A stretch of DNA of 64,000 bases from Neisseria elongata subsp. elongata (lineage in GTDB: Bacteria > Pseudomonadota > Gammaproteobacteria > Burkholderiales > Neisseriaceae). The position numbers were made by a program, and so were the translations under genes. Under the pieces are notes generated by a model, which worked only from the letters and a program-made list of their open reading frames with translations, searched no databases and was not told where the DNA came from. Shown here piece after piece: positions 19,601 to 26,872 of the stretch. The first letter of the stretch is position 1; each line of letters begins with the position of its first letter. Location of the stretch: the NCBI RefSeq assembly GCF_900113545.1, contig NZ_FOPS01000001.1:323778-387777 (forward strand), given 5' to 3'.

Positions 19601-21747
19601 TCATTGGCCAAGGCGTACAAGTTGATGCCCAAAACCTGACCATTCAAAGTGTACAAGATAGCGAGAGCTATCAAAGCAAACAACAAAACGCCAGCGCACA
19701 AGTTACTGTCGGCTATGGATTCAGTGCCAGCGGTAGTTACAGCCAAAGCAAAATTAACGCTGAGCACCAAAGCGTCAGCGAACAAAGCGGCATTTATGCG
19801 GGTGATGCGGGCTATCAAGTGAATGTGAAACAACACACCCAACTTGATGGCGGCATTATCACCAGTAGCCAAAGCGCAGAAGATAACGGCAAAAACCGAT
19901 TCATCACAGGCACACTTGCCAGCAGCGATATTCAAAATTACAGCCGATACAAAGGTGAAAGTTTCGGACTGGGTGCCAGCGCAACAATCAGCGGTAAAAC
20001 ACTGGGGCAAGGAGAACAAAACCATCCGCAAGACAGTCACTTAACAAGCGTAGCGGATAAAAACGGTACAAGTTCATCAGTAGGTTATGGCAGCGATCGA
20101 GACAATCAAAGCAGCATCACAAAAAGCGGCATCAACACCCAAAATATCCGCATTACAGATGAGGACAAACAAATCCAACTGACGGGCAAAACGGCACAGG
20201 AGACCAAAGCCGACATATACACAAACACAACCAGCGAAACCGCGCAACAACATTCAGGCAGCCTGAAAAACGTGTTTGATAAAGAAAAAGTGCAAAGTGA
20301 ACTGGATTTACAAAGAGCGGTTAGCCAAAGTTTCAACCAAAACGTTCAAGCAGCCAATACCGAAATTAACCAACGCCTTGACCAACTCAAAGCACAACTA
20401 GAAAAAGGCGAGATAAGTCAAAGCGACTACGACACCCAAGTGAAAAATTGGCAACGAGGACAAGTGCTACTCAACAGCATCGCCGCAGGCTTAAGTGCGC
20501 CGACCCAAAGCACAACGGGCATAGTAGCCGCAACTGCATCACCAGCATTGTCATATGAAATTGGACAACAATTCAAAAAACACAATGCAGAAGGCACACC
20601 TGCACATATCCTTGCCCATGCGGTATTAGGAGCGGCTGTTGCAGCGGCAGGAGACAATAACGCCCTAGCAGGTGCGATTAGCGCAGGTGGGGCGGAGGCT
20701 GCTGCGCCGATTATCAGTAACTACCTCTACAATGAGCAAGATGGCAGCAAACTGACGGCGGAGCAGAAAGAGACTGTAACCGCGATTACAAATCTGTTGG
20801 GAACGGCTACGGGGGCGGCAATCGGAAACAGCGCAACAAACGCAGCACAAGGTAGCCTGAATACACAGAGCGCAGTGGAGAATAATTATATTTCTTTCCC
20901 AAACAAAAATGACGCAATGCAATTTATTAATATCATCGCACCCTCTACTCCAAATTTAAAATTGAAAGTTGATGAAAACAATAGATTAGTCATTGATGGT
21001 TATCATTATGAAAATTTAGATGGTGTATTAACTTTGGTATCTGATGAAACAGGAGCGCCAATTGTTTTACAAGGAAAAACTGTATTTGAAAATCTTTTAA
21101 TTAGTAGCATGAAAAACCCTGATGAAAATAAATTTCCTATTACAGATAATCCGACACTATATGTTGATTCATATGCCAAAATGATTTGGGATCCAAGTGA
21201 TTTTAATACACCAAACATGAATGATAATGCTCAAACAAATAAAGAATATCAGCATTTAGCAAATCGTTTACTTATTACACAACCTATAGTTGAACGTTTA
21301 AATTCTCAAAATTATACCCAAAATAGTGAAGAATTTGATAAAGCGGAAACAGAACTAAATTCAATCTTACATAAATATCGATATAATCGTTTAAAAGATT
21401 TTTTAACAGATGTAACACCTATAAAGTTGAAAGAACGACAAGGTCAAAATTTGACATCTGAAGAGCATAATTTGCTGCAAGATGCAAATTTAGCATTTCA
21501 ATATCATACCATACTAAAGATGTTCTCAGATAATATTTATAAAAAAGGGATGAATGTACAGAGTGATATTCTAAAAGAAAAATTCCCACACCTAAAAGAT
21601 AAAATTATTAGTGCAGATAAGCCTGAAAATTATACAGAAAATGGAAAGGTTGTGGGTTTAATGTCAGATTTTGGAGCAGTAAAATTTATTATGTACACTA
21701 ATCCAGAACAAAATCAAATATTGAAAACTAGATTTATTATCGAATAA
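13684..21747 (+). CDS. tpsA: TpsA: two-partner secreted filamentous haemagglutinin / CdiA-type contact-dependent inhibition protein
   Basis: This 2687-residue exoprotein has, in order: an extended signal peptide region (1-52, MNKTLYRIIFNRKRG), a hydrophobic core (55-75) with likely cleavage after THA (77), the TPS/haemagglutination-activity domain (about 90-330; NPxGI-type motif at 189-193, then GGGFINASRATLTTG), long haemagglutinin repeats (for example SGSLKNSGTIAGRNAL), and a pre-toxin region with alanine/glycine-rich helices (about 2310-2390). The VENN junction is at 2398-2401, followed by about 286 residues of unrelated, AT-rich toxin sequence ending at the stop. AAGGAG 5-10 bases before the ATG is a good ribosome site. 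Six exact Kingella-type DUS copies lie within the gene and no native DUS does. The toxin activity is not recognised. Confidence 0.9.
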   Translation: MNKTLYRIIFNRKRGCMMVVAETAKREGKSCADTDSGSVHVETNPINGFALRSRAFSISLLGFSLFLALGTASITHAQGIVADKHAPKTQQATILQTGNGTPQINIQTPTSAGVSVNQYQQFDVNGKGAILNNSRGNVQTQLGGWIQSNPWLARGEARVIVNQINSSHPSQLNGYIEVGGRRAEVVIANPVGIEVNGGGFINASRATLTTGTPQYQAGALTGFQVRSGEVAIHGQGLDTRDTDYTRILSYHTKVNAPIWGKDVRVVAGQNDVAATGDVHSHIQSNAAANTLTQGANAPMFAIDTGALGGMYANKITLISTTEQAGIRNQGQLFATAGNVAIDAKGQLVNSGTIAATNAQDANHSEAHKVNIRSQTVKNSGTIASQQSTQIQSQSIQNTGTVLSSGELDIHNSGSLKNQTSGNIQAARLAVHTDALDNQGTIAQTGSQKLHIQANGQLSNSGKIGLPDTTPTASNNSGNHTGNHHNTPSHSSATAPTTATGMGSATVSTSITNAPTFADGTIQTRGALNNSGNIIANGQTNVTAQHGLHNAGQMAIHQLNAKGSAFNNHNGTLISDKAHIQTNNLNNQNGNITTRQQLAIETAQLNNANGQLLSAEKADLAVSGSLNNTQKAEIQAKHLNLDVGHLDNAGHILSESGRIASQNSLRNSGNIAVGELTTKGQILDNTQGQIAVDKADIQSQQLLNQNGNITTTKQLTVHSQKAENQQGKLLSVENAQFTVSGSLNNQNGEIATNQQLTINDGRQYTLAIDNTNGKIQSGHDVVIQAKSLSNNGMLAADNKLDIVLKDDFHVERNIVAGNELSFNTQGSLKNSHTLQAGKHIQIQANSIDNAAQGSIQSSGTTNIVAQHNLTNRGLIDGQQTKIQAGQVNNIGTGRIYGDNIAIAATRLDNQDENGTGATIAARENLNLGVHQLSNRENSLIYSGNDMAIGGALDAQGQAIGKAKSIRNASATIEAAGKMRLGVEKLLNTNEHLQTQLVETGREHIVDYEAFGRHELLREGTQQALGWFVYNDESDHLHTPDGVNHENWHKYDYEKVTQKTQVTQTAPAKIISGNDLTIDGKEVFNTDSQIIAGGNLIVQTEKDGLHNEQTFGEKKVFSENGKLHNYWRAHRKGRDETGHSEQNYILPKEITRNISLGSFAYESHSQALSHNAPNQGTALPTSQWDNIRTVQNNGISLPNTPNPFTQLPSSSLYIINPANKGYLVETDPRFANYRQWLGSDYMLGSLKLDPNNLHKRLGDGYYEQRLINEQIADLTGHRRLDGYQNDEAQFKALMDNGATAARSMNLTVGIALNAEQVAQLTSDIVWLVHKEVKLPDGSTQTVLVPQVYVRVKNGDIDGKGALLSGSNAQIDVSGSLKNSGTIAGRNALIINTDTLDNIGGHVHAQKAAISATQDINNIGGTLSAKNALILQAGNNINSQSTTASSQNTQSSSTHLDRIAGIYITGTEKGVLAAQAGNDINIIASQISNQSEQGQTQLQAGRDINLDTVQTSKHQATHFDADNHVIRGSTNEIGSNIQTQGDVNLLAGNNLNAKAAEVSSANGTLAVSAKNDINISAGINTTHVDDASKHTGRSGGGNKLIITDKAQSHNETAQSSTFDSKQVVLQAGNDANIHGSNVISDNGTHIQAGNHVHIGTTQTHNQSETYHQTKKSGLMSAGIGFTIGSKTNTQENQSQSTEHTGSTVGSLKGDTTIMAGKHYQQIGSTVSSSEGNNTIHAQSIDIQAAHNQLNSNTTQTYEQKGLTVAFSSPVTDLAQQAIAVAQSSKQVGQSKNGRVNAMAAANAGWQAYQTGKSAQNLANGTTNANQVSISITYGEQKNQQTTQIQASQAQASQIQAGGKTTLIATGAAEQSNITITGSDVAGKAGTTLIADNDITLQSAEQSSRERSNNKSSGWNAGVAVSFGQGGWSLGITAGGNVGKGYGNGDSITHRHSHIGDKGSRTIIQSGGNSTIKGAQVIGQGVQVDAQNLTIQSVQDSESYQSKQQNASAQVTVGYGFSASGSYSQSKINAEHQSVSEQSGIYAGDAGYQVNVKQHTQLDGGIITSSQSAEDNGKNRFITGTLASSDIQNYSRYKGESFGLGASATISGKTLGQGEQNHPQDSHLTSVADKNGTSSSVGYGSDRDNQSSITKSGINTQNIRITDEDKQIQLTGKTAQETKADIYTNTTSETAQQHSGSLKNVFDKEKVQSELDLQRAVSQSFNQNVQAANTEINQRLDQLKAQLEKGEISQSDYDTQVKNWQRGQVLLNSIAAGLSAPTQSTTGIVAATASPALSYEIGQQFKKHNAEGTPAHILAHAVLGAAVAAAGDNNALAGAISAGGAEAAAPIISNYLYNEQDGSKLTAEQKETVTAITNLLGTATGAAIGNSATNAAQGSLNTQSAVENNYISFPNKNDAMQFINIIAPSTPNLKLKVDENNRLVIDGYHYENLDGVLTLVSDETGAPIVLQGKTVFENLLISSMKNPDENKFPITDNPTLYVDSYAKMIWDPSDFNTPNMNDNAQTNKEYQHLANRLLITQPIVERLNSQNYTQNSEEFDKAETELNSILHKYRYNRLKDFLTDVTPIKLKERQGQNLTSEEHNLLQDANLAFQYHTILKMFSDNIYKKGMNVQSDILKEKFPHLKDKIISADKPENYTENGKVVGLMSDFGAVKFIMYTNPEQNQILKTRFIIE
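20887..21747 (+). other. Variable C-terminal toxin domain of TpsA
   Basis: These are the codons after VENN. Base composition drops sharply to AT-rich compared with the repeat region, as expected for a swapped CdiA-CT cassette. Visible motifs include LRDFLTDV-like helices (YRYNRLKDFLTDVTPIKLKE), TSEEHNLLQDANLAFQYHT and a final SDFGAVKFIMYTNPEQNQI. I cannot match it to a known toxin class. Confidence 0.6.
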
Positions 21748-21762
21748 ATAGAAAGCCGTCTT

Positions 21763-22275
21763 ATGTATAGTAATAAATTAATAACCCTGTTTTTTCTATT
21801 GCCTTTATTGTGCCATGCAGTTGAGTTTGATGAAACTCAATATAACGACTGTAAAGATAGATCTATGGTATGTGCTGCTAGAATTTATTCTCCCAAAGGC
21901 AATAACTATAAATCTATGTGGTTTGATAATGGCAAGTTAGTATTTATATCCTTTACTAATCAACAAATGGAAAATCAAAGTCACCTATCTCTAGCGATGT
22001 TTATTAGTGATGACAAAATATCTAGTACCAATATTGATGAATTTTTAGCATCTTTCGATCCTGATAAATATCGAATATTTCATGATCCAAGATATAAATT
22101 TTTACCATTAGTATGTCGAACTCATTGTAATCCTTATTCTCTTTTTAATATTGATAACAAATTTAAACCTGATGAGAAAGATAAAATCTTTTTTTCAATC
22201 CCGACAGATAACACAGATTTTTATAAGAGTTTTTATTTAAATAAGGATTATATAGAAGGTATATATCCTAATTAA
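21763..22275 (+). CDS. Candidate immunity protein for the TpsA toxin, with signal peptide
   Basis: This 170-residue gene begins 15 bases after tpsA and is AT-rich like the toxin part. That is the position and composition expected of a cdiI immunity gene. Residues 1-19 form a Sec signal peptide (short basic start, LFFLLPLLCHA, likely cleavage before VEF). The mature part has two cysteine pairs (Cys30/Cys37 and the CRTHC pair near 117-121), which suits an oxidising periplasm. No family is recognised. If the pairing is right, the toxin would be neutralised in the periplasm or cell envelope. The immunity role is inferred from position only. Confidence 0.6.
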   Translation: MYSNKLITLFFLLPLLCHAVEFDETQYNDCKDRSMVCAARIYSPKGNNYKSMWFDNGKLVFISFTNQQMENQSHLSLAMFISDDKISSTNIDEFLASFDPDKYRIFHDPRYKFLPLVCRTHCNPYSLFNIDNKFKPDEKDKIFFSIPTDNTDFYKSFYLNKDYIEGIYPN

Positions 22276-22322
22276 ATGTGTTAATCTTTATTAGGTAGTG
22301 ATGGTTTTGTCATGTGGCTTAG

Positions 22323-22454
22323 GCGCAATTGATTATGTGGTATGCCTCCGCAGATCAAAAAAACAGGGCAACCTCTAGCAATATTCAACGATTTATTCCT
22401 GCAAACTTACCTAGTATTGGAGATTCATTTAATGCCATTCCATCTTATCAATAA
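22323..22454 (+). pseudogene. C-terminal tail of an orphan toxin cassette
   Basis: An open frame of 43 codons directly after a TAG reads YASADQKNRATSSNIQRF and ends DSFNAIPSYQ. It has no start. It looks like the last part of a polymorphic-toxin C-terminus and overlaps the start of the next small gene by 23 bases, as toxin and immunity genes often do. Silent toxin-immunity cassettes downstream of tpsA are known in Neisseria, and I infer that this is one. Confidence 0.45.
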
Positions 22455-22737
22455 AAATCTAAATACCATATTTGGTTGTATGGTAATTATGTTTGGGATT
22501 TGTTTTGCATTATTGATAACAGAAGCTCAACAAGAAGGTAAATTAGGTTACAAAACGGATAATAGAGAAAGAGTGCAAAGGATATTCTCTGAAATACCGA
22601 CTATGGTTGAACCATATCAAGTATCTGATAGCAATTCATTTACAAGAGGTCCTACAACTTTTGTGACTTTTTATGTTAAAGGTTCGGACTCTGAACTAGA
22701 AAAATTAGCTCTGATTGCAAACTCTAGGCATGGATAA
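22432..22737 (+). CDS. Small membrane-anchored protein, candidate orphan immunity gene
   Basis: This 101-residue protein starts at the ATG at 22432 (MPFHLINKN). Upstream in-frame codons to 22342 are probably not translated because they overlap the toxin tail in another frame. One membrane segment (about 13-31, FGCMVIMFGICFALLIT) is followed by a soluble part with RVQRIFSEIPTMVEPYQV and FVTFYVKGSDSELEKLAL. No family is recognised. The position after a toxin tail suggests an immunity gene; this is inference. Confidence 0.5.
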   Translation: MPFHLINKNLNTIFGCMVIMFGICFALLITEAQQEGKLGYKTDNRERVQRIFSEIPTMVEPYQVSDSNSFTRGPTTFVTFYVKGSDSELEKLALIANSRHG

Positions 22738-22824
22738 AGATACTGCACAATGGGCAGCCCTGATGGGAGATTTAGCCTTAGCCAGCGTAGCCTGTGCAAT
22801 TAACATAAAATGTTAAATGGTAGG

Positions 22825-22844
22825 GTGGGCAACTCGTTGCCCAC
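22825..22844. repeat. Short palindromic repeat
   Basis: GTGGGCAAC and GTTGCCCAC are separated by two bases and preceded by TAGGG. A related TAGGGTG-type repeat is found at about 58982 and 59045. It may act as a weak terminator after the small orphan gene. Confidence 0.5.
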
Positions 22845-22946
22845 GCAGTTCAGTCTCATGTGCTAAAACTATGTTTTAACGTGAAATATTTCATTTCAGG
22901 CTGAAACCATTTTTTGTTTTAACCAACACCAACCCTAACTTAAAAT

Positions 22947-23405
22947 ATGCCCATCACTCCACCCTTAAACATCATCTCCCCTAAACTCTACCCCAATGAA
23001 CAATGGAACGAAAGCGAAGCACTCGGTGCCATCACTTGGCTATGGTATCAGTCGCCTACGCATCGCCAAGTACCTATTGTGGAGATGATGACGTATATAT
23101 TGCCTGTGTTAAAAAACGGGCAGTTCGCTTTGTTTTGCAAGGGTACCCAACCAATCGGTTATATCTCATGGGCTTATTTTGATGAAGTAGCGCAGGCGCA
23201 TTATTTAGAATCTGACCGCCATTTGCGCGACAACAGCGATTGGAACTGTGGCGACAATATTTGGCTGATTCAATGGTTTGCGCCATTGGGACACAGTCAT
23301 CAAATGCGCTCAGCTGTGCGCCAGTTATTTCCTAGTACGACAGTACGCGCCTTGTATCATAAAGGGAGCGATGAGGGTTTAAGAATTTTAACTTTTAAAA
23401 CTTGA
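22947..23405 (+). CDS. tpsC: TpsC: toxin-activating lysine acyltransferase (HlyC-like)
   Basis: This 152-residue protein of the HlyC/RtxC family transfers a fatty acyl group from acyl-carrier protein to lysines of a toxin. Family features are the early ALGAITWLWYQSPTHRQVPI segment with the conserved histidine, the GYISWAYFDE core and the DNIWLIQWFAPLGH segment. It has no signal peptide, so it acts in the cytoplasm before export. It lies between the toxin cassettes and tpsB. A TpsC of this type is found in meningococcal tps loci. Whether it modifies TpsA is not shown. Confidence 0.75.
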   Translation: MPITPPLNIISPKLYPNEQWNESEALGAITWLWYQSPTHRQVPIVEMMTYILPVLKNGQFALFCKGTQPIGYISWAYFDEVAQAHYLESDRHLRDNSDWNCGDNIWLIQWFAPLGHSHQMRSAVRQLFPSTTVRALYHKGSDEGLRILTFKT

Positions 23406-23459
23406 TGCAATCGTGTATTGAATACCCATTGATGATTTTATTGATTTTGCGACCATGCC

Positions 23460-25247
23460 ATGAAACTTCCTTTATCCTATTTGCCTAATATTCGCTTTTT
23501 GTCTTGGTGCTGCTTATCGGCAGGTATCATCGCTCCTGCTACTTTGTTGGCCGCCCCCAACCCTGCCGAAATCCGTATGCAGCAAGATATTCAGTAACGC
23601 CAACGCGAAGAGCAGTTGCGCCAAACCATGCAGCCTGAAAGCGATGTGCGTTTGCATCAAAAAAACACGGGGGAAACGGTTAATCAGTTGATGGGCGATG
23701 ACAGCAGCCAACCGTGTTTTGCCATTAACGAAGTGGTGTTGGAAGGCGAACACCATGCTCGGTTTCAGTTTGCCCTAAAACGTGCCTTGCGCGAAACGGG
23801 TTTTCAGGCTGGCAAGTGTTTGAATGCAGGCGACATCAATCACATTATGACGGTTACGCAAAATATTTTGATTGGACGGGGTTACACCACCACGCGCATT
23901 TTGGCTGCGCCACAGGATTTAAACAGCGGTAAGCTGGTTTTAACGGTGTTGGCAGGTTATCTTAAAAACGTTGAAGTGGATATGTCGCAAGCGAATCAAA
24001 CCCATGCTGGACGCATTGCGGCGTTTCAAAATGAATTTCCCACGCGTTCAGACGGCATCTTGAATTTGCGCGATTTGGAACAGGGTTTGGAGAATTTAAA
24101 GCGTATTCCAACAGTGGAAGCAGATATTCAAATTGTGCCTGTGGAGGGGGTACCCAATCAAAGTACGGTACTGGTGAAATGGCAGCAAAGATTGGTGCCT
24201 TATCGTTTGAGTGTGGGGATGGATGATTCGGGTACAAAGGCAACAGGTAAATATCAAGGCAATGTTACTTTCTCGGCGGATAATCCATTGGGATTAAGCG
24301 ATTTGTTTTATGTGAACTATGGACGTTCCATTGGTAATGTTCCCGATGAAACAGACAGTTCAGGCAGCCTGAAAAAAGGTGGTACACACAATTATGCGCT
24401 GCATTACTCTGTGTCGTTTGGCAAATGGACATGGGTATTCAATCACAGCGGCTACCGCTATCATCAAGCCGTAGCAGGATTAAGTGCAGCGTATGATTAC
24501 AACGGTAAAAGTTACAACACCGATTTGGGTTTCAACCGCCTAATCTACCGCGATGCCAAACGCAAAACACATGTTGGTGCGAAATTATGGACACGCGAAA
24601 CACAAAGCTATATTGACGATGCGGAGATTACGGTGCAACGCCGTAGAACGGCAGGTTGGTTAGCCGAGTTAAGCCATAAAGAATACATTGGCAACAGTAC
24701 GGCTCAATTTAAGATTGCTTATAAACGTGGGACGGGTATGAGTGATGCTTTGCGTGCTCCCGAAGAAGCAGTTGGTGAAGGCACTTCGCGTATGAAGATT
24801 TGGACAGCCAATGCGGATGTGAATATCCCATTTCAAATCGGCAAACAATCTTTTGCTTATGACACCACGATTCAAGCACAATGGAATAAAACGCCGTTAA
24901 CGCCGCAAGATAAAATCGCCATTGGCGGACGCCACACCGTGCGCGGTTTTGATGGCGAAATGAGCTTGGCTGCGGAACGCGGCTGGTATTGGCGCAATGA
25001 TTTGAGCTGGCAGTTTAAACAAGGACATCAACTGTATTTAGGTGCAGATGTGGGACATGTTTCGGGACAATCGGCAAAATGGTTGTTGGGACAAACTTTG
25101 GCCGGTGCAACGGTTGGTGTGCGTGGGCAAATGAGAGCAGGTGGGAATTTGCACTATGATTTGTTTGCCAGTCGTGCGGTGGAAAAACCTAAGTATTTTC
25201 AGACGAAGAAATGGGTAACAGGGTTTCAGGTGGGGTATTCGTTTTGA
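23460..25247 (+). pseudogene. tpsB: TpsB outer-membrane transporter (FhaC/ShlB type) with a premature stop
   Basis: TpsB is the outer-membrane pore that exports TpsA. From the ATG at 23460 the frame encodes a signal peptide (about 1-32, FLSWCCLSAGIIAPATLLA) and MQQDIQ, then a TAA at 23595-23597 (codon 46). The same frame then runs open to 25247. POTRA-type sequence follows the stop (AINEVVLEGEHHARF, then GYTTTRILAAPQDLNSGKL), then the 16-strand barrel (SVGMDDSGTKATGKYQGN, IGGRHTVRGFDGEM) and a terminal phenylalanine (VGYSF). A CAA to TAA change explains the stop, because the region is glutamine-rich. The next ATG (23616) gives a protein without a signal peptide. Without read-through TpsA secretion should fail. 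Confidence 0.85.
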
Positions 25248-25311
25248 TGAGTGTGCATTAAAGATAAACCAAAGCTACTGGTTTTGTGCCAGTAGCTTTG
25301 GTTTTGATGTT

Positions 25312-26541
25312 TTATGTTTTTTCAGGTTGCTGTATTTCGCCCATAACAAAATCCGCCCATGCTTGCATCATTGGTCTACGTTGCTCCAACAAATCCGTAC
25401 GATGATAAGCTGCTTCAACTTGATTGGCGACAGTATGAGCCAAAGCACGTTCAGCCAAATCTCGTGCATAACCTTGTTCGCTACACCAATCACGAAAGCT
25501 GGAACGAAAACCGTGTGCAGTAGCTACTCTGTTGGGTGTGTCGCTAGGGGCGTTGTGCTTGCGCAGAAACATTGTCATAACAGTATCAGATAGAATTGTT
25601 TGCTTTCTTGGTGATGGAAATACCAATGTATCATGAAGCCCACGAATGGAATTTAATAATTCTATCGCGTGAGTGCATAATGGAACGCGATGAATTATAT
25701 TGGTTTTCATGCGGTCAGCAGGAATAGTCCAAACATTATTTTGCCAATCTATTTCCGACCATTGCATACCACGCGCTTCACCTGAACGGCAAGCAGTTAA
25801 TATAATAAATAGTATAATTGCCCTACTTGTATCATAATGGTTCTTATTACTAATATTATTATTAATAAATTTAGGTATCTCTTTCCATGGCATTGCTGGT
25901 AAATGCTGCACGCGAATAATTTTACTAGGTAGAGGCGGTAATAATTTATCAACAATATCAACTGGATTGGATTGAGTAAAACCATGCGCCCAACTCCATG
26001 CCATAACAGCATGAATTCTCTGCTTAATTCTACTTGCTGTTTCATATTTTTCTAGCCAAATAGGTTTTAAAATATTTGCAATATCAATAGGTTGAATATC
26101 AGAAACCTTAATTTTCCCAATAACATCAAAAATATATCGATGCAAGGAGGATAGCCACTCATCTTGATGACGCTTATTCTTCCAGCTTGGTAGCAAACTG
26201 GTGTGAACAGCCAATGCTGCTTGCTGGAATGTAGGAATATTGTTTTTAAGCTGATTTTCAGTATTTCGCTTTGCTCTTTCTTCTAATGGATCTAAACCTT
26301 GCTTAACTAAATCGCGCATTGCTTGCGCCAATTTTCCTGCTTCTGCAATACTAATTTCAGGATATGTACCCATACCAGCATTTCTACGTTTCTTGGTAAC
26401 AGGGCTTACATAGCGATAAACCCATTTACCACGACCTTTTGTAGAACTGGGATGTAAAGTTAATCCTGCGACCCCGCCGTGGGAAATGGCTGGCGAATCA
26501 GGGCGAAGATTTCTAGCTTTGGTATCTGTCAGGATTGCCAT
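25312..26541 (-). CDS. P4-type tyrosine integrase
   Basis: This is a complete 409-residue island integrase. The arm-binding domain is N-terminal (LTDTKARNLRPDSP, about 3-90), the core-binding domain is about 105-195, and the catalytic domain shows arginine in TACRSGEARGMQW, HGFRSSFRDW, the LAHT histidine and the tyrosine in AAYHRTDLLEQRR. It is AT-rich (unlike 586-1515) and lies 64 bases from tpsB, tail to tail. It probably served an island that included the tps genes, but no tRNA-type attachment site adjoins its start. Confidence 0.85.
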   Translation of the reverse strand: MAILTDTKARNLRPDSPAISHGGVAGLTLHPSSTKGRGKWVYRYVSPVTKKRRNAGMGTYPEISIAEAGKLAQAMRDLVKQGLDPLEERAKRNTENQLKNNIPTFQQAALAVHTSLLPSWKNKRHQDEWLSSLHRYIFDVIGKIKVSDIQPIDIANILKPIWLEKYETASRIKQRIHAVMAWSWAHGFTQSNPVDIVDKLLPPLPSKIIRVQHLPAMPWKEIPKFINNNISNKNHYDTSRAIILFIILTACRSGEARGMQWSEIDWQNNVWTIPADRMKTNIIHRVPLCTHAIELLNSIRGLHDTLVFPSPRKQTILSDTVMTMFLRKHNAPSDTPNRVATAHGFRSSFRDWCSEQGYARDLAERALAHTVANQVEAAYHRTDLLEQRRPMMQAWADFVMGEIQQPEKT

Positions 26542-26716
26542 GAGTATTTCCGTTTGTGTTAATATTGGTATGCCATTAAGTATGCCATTTATTTGAGGAT
26601 TTGTTTAGATAGAATTAGAAAATATCAGATAGTAATTAATTTAATATTTTGATTTTAAATAATTAAATTATTTAAATAAAATAAAATTAGATTCCTTTGG
26701 GTATTATTTTAGTAGA
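26542..26716. other. AT-rich promoter-side region of the integrase
   Basis: These are runs of A and T with no gene. The segment is probably the regulatory or attachment-side region of the integrase at 25312-26541. Confidence 0.35.
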
Positions 26717-26872
26717 CCCTGCCTCCACCAAGATATCCGATAAGTATCCTATACTTATCTTCATTTCTGTGTTTTTTGGCACACTATTGGCACATTTTCC
26801 ATCAAAAAGCTACTCGATTTTAGACTTTTCACGCTGCTTGTCAGCCAAGTCAATCCAGCGGGAATAGTTTTC
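26717..26872 (-). pseudogene. 3' end of a second integrase gene plus att core, inverted
   Basis: The minus strand here nearly repeats, in inverted orientation, the 3' end of the intact integrase and the tmRNA attachment core at about 29211-29363. It encodes YSRWIDLADKQREKSKIE, then an in-frame TAG where the intact gene has CAG. The sequence then continues to GYLSDILVEAG and the bases that match the tmRNA 3' end (GCCTCCACCA on the plus strand at 26721-26730). Everything upstream of this fragment is missing. Confidence 0.75.

Noticed and set aside
13684-20870. CRISPR-like regular repeats in the long repeat region
   Set aside because: The periodicity comes from degenerate protein repeats of the haemagglutinin; there are no near-identical DNA repeats with unique spacers.
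23616-25247. TpsB as an intact 543-residue gene starting at 23616
   Set aside because: That start lacks a signal peptide, which an outer-membrane transporter needs. The upstream frame from 23460 supplies one before an in-frame stop.
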